Of a stretch of 64,000 nt of DNA, positions 44,473 through 53,025 are shown piece by piece. The stretch's first letter is position 1. Each line of letters begins with the position of its first letter. The position numbers were made by a program, and so were the translations under genes. Origin of the DNA: Streptomyces mutabilis (GTDB lineage Bacteria; Actinomycetota; Actinomycetes; Streptomycetales; Streptomycetaceae); contig NZ_BMTT01000004.1 of the NCBI RefSeq assembly GCF_014649815.1, positions 372,001 through 436,000 of the forward strand. The letters run 5' to 3'. Under the pieces are notes generated by a model that worked only from the letters and a program-made list of their open reading frames with translations, ran no database searches and had not been told where the DNA came from.

Positions 44473-45951
44473 CTATTCTCCCGCTCCCCCGTGCAGGCTC
44501 TGCACCGGGTGGGCGGTGAGCTCCTCCACACCGCGCGGGTCGCCGTGGATCCGGTCCACGGCCGCGTAGGCGCTCGCGATGCTCGCCGGGATGCCGACAC
44601 CGTCGTAGGCCGCACCGCACACGGCGAGGCCCGGGAGCTTCGCGACGTGTTCGCGGACCCGGGCCACGCGCGCGTGGTGACCGACGGGGTACTGGGGCAG
44701 GCCGTCGTGCCAGCGGGTGACCCGGGTGGCGACGGGCTCGGCGGCCAGGCCGGTGGCCTCCTTCAAATCGTGCCGGGAGACGTCGACCAGGCCGGCGTCG
44801 TCGCGGTCCAGGATCTCCGTCTCGCCGTACCGCCCGACGGAGGTGCGCAGGACGACCAGGTCCGGGTCCTCGGCGTCGATCCAGCCCCACTTGCGGGAGG
44901 CGAAGGTGGACGCCTTGACGGTGCGGCCGTCGACCGGTGGCACGAGGAAGCCGCTGCCTTCGGGGAGGGCGGCCGCGTCCGCGCGGCGGTAGGCGAGGGT
45001 GATCAGGGCCATGGAGGCGTACTCCACGGCGGCCAGCTCGGCCGCGGCGGCGGGGACCTCGGCGCGCAGCAGGTCGGCGGCGGGGCGGGCGGGGACGGCG
45101 ACGACGACCGCGCCGGCGTGCAGCACCCGGTCGGCGGTGGTGATGCGCCAGCCGTCGTCGGCGGTGTGGCGCAGCTCCGTCACGGGCGCGTGGGTGACGA
45201 TTTCGCCGCCCCGCGCGCGCACCGACTCCGCGACCGCGAGCGGGAGGGTGCCGATGCCGCCCTCGATGCCCATGAACACCGGGCCGGTCTGCGGTGTGGT
45301 GGCCGTGCGGCCCTGGATCGCGCGCACCGCCTCGGTGAGGGAGGTGTGGGTGCGGGCGGCCTCGAAGAGCTGGGGCACGGCGGAGCGCAGGGAGATGCGG
45401 TAGGCGTCGCCCGCGTAGACGCCGCCCAGCAGCGGTTCGACGAGGCGGTCGACGACCTCGCGGCCCAGGCGCGCCGCCACGTACTCCCCCACCGCGACGT
45501 CGTCGCCGACCTCGGTGCGGGGCAGCTCCGCGTCGCGCTCGATGCGGGCGAGGCCCTCCTCGGAGAGGACGCCGGCCAGGGCGGCGGCGGTGCCGGGCAC
45601 GCCCATGACGTGGCCCTTGGGCATGGGGCGCAGGGCGCCGCGGGTCCACAGGGAGGCCGAGGCGGTGGCCGGCGGCTGGAGGCGGTCGGCGAGGCCGACC
45701 TCGCGGGCCAGGCCGACGGCCTCGGGGCGGCGGGCCAGCATGGACTCGGCGCCGAGGTCGACGCGCACGCCCGCGATCCCGCCGGGCAGCAGCTTGCCGC
45801 CGACGCGGTCGGACGCCTCCAGCACGGTCACCCGCGCGCCACGCTCCAGCAGCCGGTGGGCGGCGGCCAGTCCGGCGATCCCGCCCCCGATGACGACGAC
45901 GTGCCCCGTGTCCGCGGGGGTCTCACCCGCGGAGGTCTCCCTTGCGCTCAT
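44473..45951 (-). CDS. hemG: Coproporphyrinogen III/protoporphyrinogen oxidase (HemY type)
   Basis: 492 residues. FAD-dependent enzyme: dinucleotide-binding [19 protein letters not shown] (~18-36), [44 protein letters not shown], and a C-terminal [18 protein letters not shown] contact. In actinobacteria this HemY/CgoX-type enzyme oxidises coproporphyrinogen III to coproporphyrin III, upstream of ferrochelatase and HemQ; Streptomyces annotations call it hemG. It is followed at 4 bp by hemQ. The ATG start at 45951 has GGAG-like spacing upstream. Confidence 0.93.
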   Translation of the reverse strand: MSARETSAGETPADTGHVVVIGGGIAGLAAAHRLLERGARVTVLEASDRVGGKLLPGGIAGVRVDLGAESMLARRPEAVGLAREVGLADRLQPPATASASLWTRGALRPMPKGHVMGVPGTAAALAGVLSEEGLARIERDAELPRTEVGDDVAVGEYVAARLGREVVDRLVEPLLGGVYAGDAYRISLRSAVPQLFEAARTHTSLTEAVRAIQGRTATTPQTGPVFMGIEGGIGTLPLAVAESVRARGGEIVTHAPVTELRHTADDGWRITTADRVLHAGAVVVAVPARPAADLLRAEVPAAAAELAAVEYASMALITLAYRRADAAALPEGSGFLVPPVDGRTVKASTFASRKWGWIDAEDPDLVVLRTSVGRYGETEILDRDDAGLVDVSRHDLKEATGLAAEPVATRVTRWHDGLPQYPVGHHARVARVREHVAKLPGLAVCGAAYDGVGIPASIASAYAAVDRIHGDPRGVEELTAHPVQSLHGGAGE

Positions 45952-46128
45952 GCCTCCAGCGTCTCAGACCCCACTGACAGCGACGGCCGCGGGCCGGGAG
46001 CGGGAACGGGCCGCGTACGGCGCCCCGCGAGTCCGGACCGTGACCTGTTCGGGACCGTTTCGCGCCGACCCCGGGGCCGGTTGCCGCGTCGTAGGAACGA
46101 CAGTCGTACCGACGATCTCGGGGGTCCC

Positions 46129-47127
46129 ATGCGCACACCACGTTCCGCACGTCCCGTTCCGGCCCTGGCCGCCGTCCTGCTGGCCGCCGCGCTGGCGCTC
46201 ACCGGATGCAGTGCCGGGGGCGACTCCGGTGCGAGCGGCGCGGACAGCGCGGCCGGGGAGGCCGCGCCCCCGGCGATGAACGACCGCCAGGGCGCCGCGG
46301 GCGGCAAGGCGGAAGGCGCCGGGGCGAGCGCGCCGCCGAAGGCCGCCGCGAGTCACGTCATCCGCACCGCCTCACTGACGGTGCAGGTCGAGGACGTCCA
46401 CAAGGCCCTCGCCGAAGCCCGGGACACCACCGAGAACGCGGGTGGCTACGTGGGCGACGAGACCACCGGCCGGGACGGGGACGGTCACGAGCGGACCCGG
46501 GTGACGCTGCGCGTGCCCGTCGACTCCTACCAGGACGTCCTGGACGACCTGGAGGGCGCCGGGAAGCTGCTGAACCGCAACGCCGAGGCGGAGGACGTCA
46601 CCGACCAGGTCGTCGACGTGGAGAGCCGGATAAAGTCCCAGCGCGCCAGCGTCGTCCGCGTGCGCGAGCTGATGGACCGGGCCACGAAGCTGAGCGACGT
46701 GGTGACGCTGGAGGGCGAGCTGAGCAGCCGTCAGGCCGAACTGGAGGCGCTGCTGGCCCAGCAGGCGTCCCTGAAGGACCGCACCGGCCTGGCCACCATC
46801 ACCCTCTCCCTGTCCGAGACGCCGGTGGAACGGGCGGAGAAGGACGACGACCCCGGGTTCACGGACGCCCTGGCCGGCGGCTGGGACGCCTTCGTGACCA
46901 TGCTGCGCTGGATGGCGGTCGCGGTGGGCGCGGTGCTCCCCTTCGCCGTGGTGGCGGCACTGCTGGTGGCGGTGTGGCTGCGGGTGGTGCGTCCCCGGCT
47001 GCCGCGCCGCCCGGCGCCGGTGCCCGCGGCGCCCGCCACGGCTTCCTCGGCGGCGTCGGCTTCGCTGCCGACGGCCCGGCCGGCCCCCGGGACCACGCCC
47101 CGCGAGGAGCCGGGCGGGCGGGACTGA
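46129..47127 (+). CDS. DUF4349 lipoprotein
   Basis: 332 residues. Lipobox LALTGC (Cys ~25), a Gly/Ala/Ser linker, then the DUF4349 domain: VIRTASLTVQVEDVHKALAEA, VTLRVPVDSYQDVLDDL, a long coiled-coil (VTDQVVDVESRIKSQRASV and LEGELSSRQAELEALLAQQ), one C-terminal membrane helix (MAVAVGAVLPFAVVAALLVAV) and a Pro/Ala tail. It is thus anchored twice. DUF4349 function is unknown; the coiled-coil resembles cell-envelope spacer proteins. ATG follows GGGGG. Confidence 0.88.
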   Translation: MRTPRSARPVPALAAVLLAAALALTGCSAGGDSGASGADSAAGEAAPPAMNDRQGAAGGKAEGAGASAPPKAAASHVIRTASLTVQVEDVHKALAEARDTTENAGGYVGDETTGRDGDGHERTRVTLRVPVDSYQDVLDDLEGAGKLLNRNAEAEDVTDQVVDVESRIKSQRASVVRVRELMDRATKLSDVVTLEGELSSRQAELEALLAQQASLKDRTGLATITLSLSETPVERAEKDDDPGFTDALAGGWDAFVTMLRWMAVAVGAVLPFAVVAALLVAVWLRVVRPRLPRRPAPVPAAPATASSAASASLPTARPAPGTTPREEPGGRD

Positions 47128-47155
47128 AACACCCCGCCCCCCGTAGCGTGTTCGC

Positions 47156-48553
47156 ATGAGCATGAGCGTTGCGGGCGGTACGAGGGAGCGACTGGTCGTG
47201 ATCGGCGGGGACGCCGCGGGGATGTCCGCGGCGTCCCAGGCCCGCCGACTGAGGGGCCCGGACGAGCTGGAGATCGTGGCGTTCGAACGCGGCCACTTCA
47301 GCTCGTTCTCGGCGTGCGGCATCCCGTACTGGGTCGGCGGCGAGGTGGCCGACCGGGACGAGCTGATCGCGCGGACGCCCGAGGAGCACCGCGCGCGGGA
47401 CATCGACCTGCGGATGCGCACCGAGGTCACGGAGATCGACGTCGCCGGAGGGCGGGTGCGCGCGCGTGACGTCGACACGGGGGCGGAGTCCTGGACGTCG
47501 TACGACAAGCTCGTGATCGGGACCGGGGCGCGCCCGATCCGTCCCGGGCTGCCGGGCGTCGACGCGCCCGGCGTCCACGGGGTGCAGACGCTGGACGACG
47601 GGCAGGCCCTGCTCGACACGCTGGCCCGCACGCGCGGCCGTCGCGCGGTGGTCGTCGGCGCCGGCTACATCGGCGTGGAGATGGCCGAGGCGCTGATCAT
47701 CCGCGGTTACGAGGTGACGGTGGTCAACCGCGGCCGGGAGCCGATGTCGACGCTCGACCCGGACATGGGCCGCATGGTGCACGAGGCGGTGGAGGGCCTC
47801 GGCATCACCATGGTGAACGGCGCCGAGGTCACCGAGGTGCTCACCGGGGACGACGGCCGGGTCCGCGCGGTGGCCACCGCGGACGCCGAGTACCCGGCGG
47901 ACGTGGTGGTCCTCGGCATCGGCGTGCGCCCCGAGACGGGACTGGCCGAGGCCGCCGGGCTGCCGCTGGGCGCTCACGGCGGGCTGCTGACCGACCTGGG
48001 CATGCGGGTGCGCGGGTACGAGAACATCTGGGCCGGCGGCGACTGCGTGGAGGTGCTCGACCTGGTCTCGGGGCAGGAGCGGCACATCCCGCTCGGCACG
48101 CACGCCAACAAGCACGGCCAGGTGATCGGCACCAACGCGGGCGGCGGTTACGCCACCTTCCCGGGGGTGGTGGGCACCGCGGTCAGCAAGGTCTGCGACC
48201 TGGAGATCGCGCGGACCGGACTGCGCGAGAAGGACGCGCTGCGGGCGGGGCTGCGGTTCGTGACGGCCACCATCGAGTCCACCAGTCGCGCCGGCTACTA
48301 CCCGGGCGCCTCCCCCATGACGGTGAAGATGCTCGCCGAGCGGCGCACGGGGCGGCTGCTCGGCGTGCAGATCGTCGGCCGTGAGGGTGCGGGCAAGAGG
48401 GTCGACATCGCCGCGGTGGCCCTCACCGCCGGGATGACGGTGGAGCGGATGACGGCCCTGGACCTCGGCTACGCGCCGCCGTTCTCACCGGTGTGGGATC
48501 CCGTGCTGGTGGCCGCCCGCAAGGCGGCGCGGGCGGTGCGGCAGGAGGGCTGA
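47156..48553 (+). CDS. CoA-disulfide reductase/NADH oxidase-like flavoprotein
   Basis: 465 residues. Class-I-like pyridine nucleotide-disulfide oxidoreductase with a single active-site Cys, as in CoADR and NADH oxidases: VVIGGDAAGMSAASQARR (FAD), FSSFSACGIPYWVGG (redox Cys), VVVGAGYIGVEMAEAL (NAD), IWAGGDCVEV (FAD) and a dimerisation domain. Possible roles are reducing CoA disulfide, peroxide or oxygen. TAGCGT stands 6 bp before the ATG and no ribosome binding site is seen, so the message is probably leaderless; downstream ATG at 47162 is an alternative. Confidence 0.88.
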   Translation: MSMSVAGGTRERLVVIGGDAAGMSAASQARRLRGPDELEIVAFERGHFSSFSACGIPYWVGGEVADRDELIARTPEEHRARDIDLRMRTEVTEIDVAGGRVRARDVDTGAESWTSYDKLVIGTGARPIRPGLPGVDAPGVHGVQTLDDGQALLDTLARTRGRRAVVVGAGYIGVEMAEALIIRGYEVTVVNRGREPMSTLDPDMGRMVHEAVEGLGITMVNGAEVTEVLTGDDGRVRAVATADAEYPADVVVLGIGVRPETGLAEAAGLPLGAHGGLLTDLGMRVRGYENIWAGGDCVEVLDLVSGQERHIPLGTHANKHGQVIGTNAGGGYATFPGVVGTAVSKVCDLEIARTGLREKDALRAGLRFVTATIESTSRAGYYPGASPMTVKMLAERRTGRLLGVQIVGREGAGKRVDIAAVALTAGMTVERMTALDLGYAPPFSPVWDPVLVAARKAARAVRQEG

Positions 48554-48574
48554 GGACCGTGTCCGACGGGTGGG

Positions 48575-48919
48575 TCACGCCGTCCCGTTGATCCGGTCGA
48601 TGGCCTGCCGCGCCTGCTCCGCCGGGGGCCGCGAGGGCATGGACGACACCGAGGCCGGGGCGGTCGCCGTGGCCGGTGCCCCCACCGCGGGCGGCTGCTC
48701 ACCGGCCGGCCTGGCGTGCGCGGCGCCCCGCGCGGAGCGCAGCCGGTGGCTCACCGCCTCGTCCAGTGTCACCGGCCGCTGCATCTGCACGGCCAGCCGC
48801 CCGGCCTCCTGACCGAGCCGGGCGACGTCCTCCCAGGGCAGGCGCAGCACGAGGGCGACCTCGGCCTCGCCGTCGGGCAGGGCGTGCATCGCGGGAGCCG
48901 GTGTGACCCGTTCGTTCAT
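48575..48919 (-). CDS. Small conserved protein of unknown function
   Basis: 114 residues. The first half is a short alpha/beta segment (EAEVALVLRLPWEDVARLGQEAGRLAVQM, then TLDEAVSHRLR); the second half is an Ala/Pro-rich linker ending in EQARQAIDRINGTA. I recognise no family. The ATG at 48919 has GAGGA at good spacing, and third-codon GC bias supports it. It is divergent from the rhomboid gene and convergent with the flavoprotein gene. Confidence 0.65.
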   Translation of the reverse strand: MNERVTPAPAMHALPDGEAEVALVLRLPWEDVARLGQEAGRLAVQMQRPVTLDEAVSHRLRSARGAAHARPAGEQPPAVGAPATATAPASVSSMPSRPPAEQARQAIDRINGTA

Positions 48920-49052
48920 CGCCTGTTCCTCACGTCGTCCCCACGCCCCGCCTTCCCCGGGCCGCGGGCGGTTGGGGTGACATACGCACGACGGGACTGC
49001 GGCGTTCAGGGGATCACCGATTCGCCGGCGGCGGGGAGGGCAGTAGTCTCTC

Positions 49053-49871
49053 GTGGTCATCCCCGTCCATGACGTGAACCCCGCCCGGCGCACCCCTTGG
49101 GTGACGTACGCCCTGATCCTCGCCAACGTCCTGGTCTTCCTGTTCACCCCGGGAACGGCCGGGTCCGTGACGGGCGAGGGCAGTCTGGCGCAGCTGTGCC
49201 ACCTCGAGGCCTTCCTGGACCAGTACGCGGCGGTGCCGCAGGAGCTGCTCCACCACCGGATGCCCGCCCTGGTACCCACGGGCGACACGGGGGTCGGCCC
49301 GCAGGGACCGGGGTGCGTGGTCGGGCCGCCGGACTACGACAAGTCCCCCGAGCTGAGCGTCCTGACGGCGATGTTCCTGCACGGCGGCTGGCTGCACCTG
49401 CTGGGCAACATGCTCTTCCTGTGGATCTTCGGCAACAACGTCGAGGACCGCCTGGGCCACCTGCCCTACCTGCTCTTCTACGGCGTCTGCGGCTACGCGG
49501 CGACCTACGGCTTCGCCCTCCTCGACTCCGAGTCCGGCGCCCCGCTGATCGGTGCCTCGGGAGCGATCGCCGGTGTGCTCGGCGCGTATCTGGTGCTCTA
49601 TCCGAAGGCCCGGGTCTGGGTTCTCGTGCCCTTCCTGATCTTCCTGCCGCTGCGGCTGCCGGCCTGGATCGTGCTGGGCTTCTGGTTCGGGCTCCAGGCG
49701 GTCTACTCCTCCGGCGGGGCCGTCTCGCAGGCCGGCACCGTGGCGTACGCGGCCCATGTCTTCGGCTTCGTGGCCGGCATGCTGATCGCCTGGCCGCTGC
49801 GCCGCGGCACCCCGCCACCGCCGGAGCCGCGCGGGCTGCTGTTCGGGAGGCGGGCGCGGCCTGGGTGGTGA
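49053..49871 (+). CDS. Rhomboid family intramembrane serine protease
   Basis: 272 residues, about six to seven membrane helices. Cleaves transmembrane substrates within the bilayer. Landmarks: FLHGGWLHLLGNMLFLWIFG (His/Asn helix), nucleophile Ser in LIGASGAIAGVLGAYL (G-x-S-x-G, ~171) and the catalytic His in AAHVFGFVAGM (~236). The loop between helices 1 and 2 carries paired Cys (LCHLEAF, GCVVGPP). The GTG at 49053 follows GGGGAGGG at a longish distance. Divergent from the small gene before it. Confidence 0.92.
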   Translation: MVIPVHDVNPARRTPWVTYALILANVLVFLFTPGTAGSVTGEGSLAQLCHLEAFLDQYAAVPQELLHHRMPALVPTGDTGVGPQGPGCVVGPPDYDKSPELSVLTAMFLHGGWLHLLGNMLFLWIFGNNVEDRLGHLPYLLFYGVCGYAATYGFALLDSESGAPLIGASGAIAGVLGAYLVLYPKARVWVLVPFLIFLPLRLPAWIVLGFWFGLQAVYSSGGAVSQAGTVAYAAHVFGFVAGMLIAWPLRRGTPPPPEPRGLLFGRRARPGW

Positions 49872-49944
49872 CGGCGCACGGCGGCGGGGCCGGGCGTGGG
49901 AGGCCCTGATCCGTCCGGGCTCCGGCGTGAAGGGGGGCCGGACG

Positions 49945-49978
49945 GGGCCGCCCGGCGCACGTTGTCGCCGGGCGGCCC
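49945..49978. terminator. Perfect bidirectional hairpin between rhomboid and hemE
   Basis: GGGCCGCCCGGCG (49945-49957) and CGCCGGGCGGCCC (49966-49978) are exact 13-bp arms around the loop CACGTTGT. It lies between the convergent rhomboid (stop 49871) and hemE (stop 50003) genes. Confidence 0.8.
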
Positions 49979-50002
49979 GGTGGGTCGGTGCGCCGACGGT
50001 CC

Positions 50003-51070
50003 TCAGCGCGCGGTCTGCGTGTGCACGTACTCCACGAGGCGGCTCAGCGCGTCCGGGTCCGTGTCGGGCAGGACGCCGTGGCCGAGGTTGAAGACGTGGC
50101 CCTCCAGGCCCGCCGCGGCGTCCAGGATCTCGCGGGTCCTGGTCTCGACCGCCTGTGGAGTGGAGAAGAGGACGGCGGGGTCGAGGTTGCCCTGGAACGC
50201 CTTGCCGGGGCCGACCCGGCGGGCGGCCTCGTCCATCGGGACCCGCCAGTCGACGCCGACGACGTCCGCGCCGGCCTCGCCCATGTCGCGCAGGAGTTCA
50301 CCGGTGCCGACGCCGAAGTGGATGCGCGGCACGCCGTATCCGGCGACGGCCTCGAAGACCTTGCGGGAGGCAGGCTGCACGAAGCGACGGTAGTCCGCGG
50401 GGGCCAGGGCGCCGACCCAGGAGTCGAAGAGCTGGACCGCGCTCGCGCCCGCCTCGATCTGCACCTTGAGGAAGGCGGCCGTGATCTCGGCGAGGCGGTC
50501 CAGCAGGTCGGCCCACAGCTGCGGGTCGCCGTACATGAGCGCCTTGGTGTGCTCGTGGTTGCGGGACGGGCCGCCCTCGACGAGGTAGCTGGCGAGGGTG
50601 AACGGCGCGCCCGCGAAGCCGATCAGCGGGGTGGCGCCGAGCTCGCGGGTGAGCAGGCCGAAGGCCTCGGTGACGTAGGAGACGTCCTCGGGGGTGAGGT
50701 CGCGCAGCCGGGCCAGGTCGGCGCGGGTGCGGATCGGCTTCTCGATGACCGGGCCGACGCCCGGCTTGATGTCGAGGTCGATGCCGATCGCCTTGAGCGG
50801 GATCACGATGTCGCTGAAGAAGATCGCCGCGTCCACGCCGTGCCGGCGCACCGGCTGGAGGGTGATCTCGGTGACCAGTTCCGGCCGCATGCAGGACTCG
50901 AGCATCGGGATGCCCTCGCGCACCTTGCGGTACTCCGGCAGCGAGCGCCCGGCCTGCCGCATGAACCACACGGGGGTGTGCGGCACCGGCTCACGCCTGC
51001 ACGCCTTGAGGAACGCGGAGTCGTACGTGGCGGTCGGCTGCTTGCCCGCGGGGCTCTGGTTGGCACTCAC
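50003..51070 (-). CDS. hemE: Uroporphyrinogen decarboxylase
   Basis: 355 residues. Decarboxylates the four acetate chains of uroporphyrinogen III to give coproporphyrinogen III. Conserved features: [16 protein letters not shown] (active-site Arg pair), [12 protein letters not shown] (substrate Asp), [30 protein letters not shown] and [13 protein letters not shown] (C-terminal His). Normal length. The GTG start at 51070 is the family start. It provides the substrate for HemG/HemQ encoded 4-6 kb downstream on the same strand. Confidence 0.96.
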   Translation of the reverse strand: MSANQSPAGKQPTATYDSAFLKACRREPVPHTPVWFMRQAGRSLPEYRKVREGIPMLESCMRPELVTEITLQPVRRHGVDAAIFFSDIVIPLKAIGIDLDIKPGVGPVIEKPIRTRADLARLRDLTPEDVSYVTEAFGLLTRELGATPLIGFAGAPFTLASYLVEGGPSRNHEHTKALMYGDPQLWADLLDRLAEITAAFLKVQIEAGASAVQLFDSWVGALAPADYRRFVQPASRKVFEAVAGYGVPRIHFGVGTGELLRDMGEAGADVVGVDWRVPMDEAARRVGPGKAFQGNLDPAVLFSTPQAVETRTREILDAAAGLEGHVFNLGHGVLPDTDPDALSRLVEYVHTQTAR

Positions 51071-51232
51071 ACCGGAAAGTCTCGCATGCCCCTCGGACAG
51101 CGCCGGACCACGGGTGCGACCGCGTGCGAGCGGCGCGGGGGCGCCCGCGCGGGACCGCGTGATCCGGACATCGCGCCCGCACGCGGGTGTCCCTCACTGC
51201 GCCCGGTCGCTGTTCCGCTTAACCTTCCCCGC

Positions 51233-51910
51233 ATGGCTGCGGCTCAGGGACGATCGTCGGACGGCGCTGGCGGAATGGACGAGACGAAGGGCACCGAGGA
51301 GGATTCCCGGCGTACGGGGAGTGCGGCTCCGCCGCCCTTCGCGGCCGCCGTCGAGGCGCTCGGGGCCGCGCGGCTGCGTCCTCAGATCGAGGTGGAGGCG
51401 GTGCCCCCGCCGAAGCGGCTCGCTCCGTACGCGTACGCCCTGGAGGCGGCGGTCGTCGACGGCGACGAGGACCTGGCGGACGGACGGCTGGTACTGCTGC
51501 ACGACCCGGCCGGGCACGACGCCTGGCACGGCACCTTCCGGCTGGTGACGCTGGTGCGGGCCGAACTGGAGCCGGAGATGGCCGCGGACCCGCTGCTGCC
51601 GGACGTCTGCTGGTCCTGGCTCACCGGTGCGCTGCAGGCGCGCGGGCTGACCTACGGCGAGCCCAGCGGCACGGTCACGCGCGCGAGTTCCCATTACTTC
51701 GGAGGGCTCTCGGCGCGGCCGTCGGCCTCGCAGATCGAGATCCGGGCGTCCTGGACGCCGCGCGAGGGTCTGGGCGGCGTCCCGGACACCGCGGCGCACC
51801 TCGCCTCGTGGTGCGACCTGCTGGCGCAGGTCGCGGGTCTGCCGCCGGCCGCGCCCGGCGACGCGTCGATCGTGACGCTGCCGCAGCGCCGCGGCCCGCA
51901 GTCGCGCTAG
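51233..51910 (+). CDS. DUF3000 protein
   Basis: 225 residues. Matches the DUF3000 family of actinobacteria: FAAAVEALGAARLRPQIEVEAVPPPKRLAPYAYAL, RLVLLHDPAGHDAWHGTFRLVTLVRAELEPEM (acidic/Trp-rich), and IEIRASWTP. Function unknown. Two starts are possible: ATG at 51233 and ATG at 51275 (MDETKGTEED), the latter with GGCGGA nearby. Its neighbour order (hemE on one side, LuxR-type regulator and RNase D on the other) is conserved in Streptomyces. Convergent genes none; hemE is divergent. Confidence 0.8.
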   Translation: MAAAQGRSSDGAGGMDETKGTEEDSRRTGSAAPPPFAAAVEALGAARLRPQIEVEAVPPPKRLAPYAYALEAAVVDGDEDLADGRLVLLHDPAGHDAWHGTFRLVTLVRAELEPEMAADPLLPDVCWSWLTGALQARGLTYGEPSGTVTRASSHYFGGLSARPSASQIEIRASWTPREGLGGVPDTAAHLASWCDLLAQVAGLPPAAPGDASIVTLPQRRGPQSR

Positions 51911-51963
51911 GGCCACCCGCTCCCCAGGTCCCCGCACCCGGGCCCGGTCCGGCCCGCGAAACG

Positions 51964-52018
51964 TTCCGTCACTTTGTCGACACGGCCACTTTCGACCCCT
52001 TATCGACAAAGTACGGAA
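51964..52018. promoter_or_regulatory. Long inverted repeat before the orphan regulator gene
   Basis: TTCCGTCACTTTGTCGA (51964-51980) and TCGACAAAGTACGGAA (52003-52018) are inverted arms that match completely except for one bulged base, with a 22-bp spacer. It may terminate the DUF3000 gene or act as an operator for the LuxR-type gene ~180 bp downstream. Around it (51960-52100) the base composition is markedly less GC-rich than elsewhere. Confidence 0.5.
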
Positions 52019-52199
52019 CCGTTCGGTCTTCGAATGATCGACCGCATGTCCGAATTGCTCGGATTGTTACTCACCAGATCGTGATCATTCTCTAAAGGCG
52101 GACGCGTTCGGTGCCGAAGACGACTGTGACCTTGAAAGCACGGTTCGTCCCGGCTTCACCCCCCACGAGCCGGCCCCGTCCCGCACCCCAGGAGGCCTG

Positions 52200-52859
52200 G
52201 TGTCCGTTCTCCTCGAGCAGCCTGCAAGCCTGGTCGCCTACCGCCCGAACAAGCCGACCGCCATGGTGGTCGTGGCCGACCCGCGCGTCCGTTCCACCGT
52301 CACCCGCCACCTGTGGGCGCTCGGTGTGCGCGATGTCATCGAGGCCTCGTCCGTCGCGGAGGCTCGTCCCCGCATCGGCAACCCCCGCGACATCTGCGTC
52401 GCCGACGTCCACCTCCCCGACGGCTCCGGCCTGACCTTGCTGTCGGAGACCCGCGCCGCGGGCTGGCCCAACGGCCTCGCCCTGTCCGCCGCCGACGACA
52501 TCGGCGCCGTGCGCAACGCCCTCGCCGGCGGCGTCAAGGGCTACGTCGTCACCGGCACCCGCACCAACGTCGGGCTCCCCACCCGGCCGGGCGCCGCCCC
52601 CATCGGCGCCGCCGCCCGCCTGCACCGCCGCCCCCCGGGCGCCCCGAGCCACCCGGGCGGCTACCGCGAGCTCTCCGGCCGCGAGGTCGAGGTGCTGCGC
52701 CTGGTCGCGGAGGGCCAGTCGAACAAGGCGATCGGCGTCTCGATGGGCCTGTCCGCCCTGACCGTCAAGAGCCACCTGGCCCGCATCGCCCGCAAGCTCG
52801 GCACGGGCGACCGCGCCGGGATGGTCGCCGTGGCGCTGCGGACCGGGATCATCCACTGA
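52200..52859 (+). CDS. Orphan LuxR/NarL-type response-regulator-like protein
   Basis: 219 residues. N-terminal receiver-like domain (~20-130): AMVVVADPRVRSTVTRHLW, phosphoacceptor-like Asp in ICVADVHLPDGSGL, and Lys in GVKGYVVTG. The usual D-D/E-D acidic pair at the start of the domain is reduced to A-D, so classical phosphorylation is doubtful. The C-terminal LuxR helix-turn-helix is intact: LSGREVEVLRLVAEGQSNKAI, ALTVKSHLARIARKLG. No sensor kinase gene is adjacent. GTG at 52200 follows AGGAGG. Likely autoregulated through the inverted repeat upstream (inference). Confidence 0.85.
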   Translation: MSVLLEQPASLVAYRPNKPTAMVVVADPRVRSTVTRHLWALGVRDVIEASSVAEARPRIGNPRDICVADVHLPDGSGLTLLSETRAAGWPNGLALSAADDIGAVRNALAGGVKGYVVTGTRTNVGLPTRPGAAPIGAAARLHRRPPGAPSHPGGYRELSGREVEVLRLVAEGQSNKAIGVSMGLSALTVKSHLARIARKLGTGDRAGMVAVALRTGIIH

Positions 52860-52966
52860 CCGCTTACCCTCTCCGCTCCCCTCTCGTCTCCCGCCCTCCA
52901 TGACCGCCGGCCACCGTCCTCGTGACGCCGATCTTTCACTGACCTGACTGGTTTACGACCCCCCGA

Positions 52967-52998
52967 CGCCCGCCGACGGAACGTTCCGTCGGCGGGCG
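52967..52998. terminator. 32-bp perfect palindrome downstream of the regulator gene
   Basis: CGCCCGCCGACGGAAC (52967-52982) is followed directly by its exact reverse complement GTTCCGTCGGCGGGCG (52983-52998). It lies between the regulator stop (52859) and the RNase D promoter. It probably terminates transcription; it also shares AACGTTCCGTC with 51960-51970 before the regulator gene. Confidence 0.7.
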
Positions 52999-53025
52999 CG
53001 GTCGATGCACGGATACCCTTGACAG

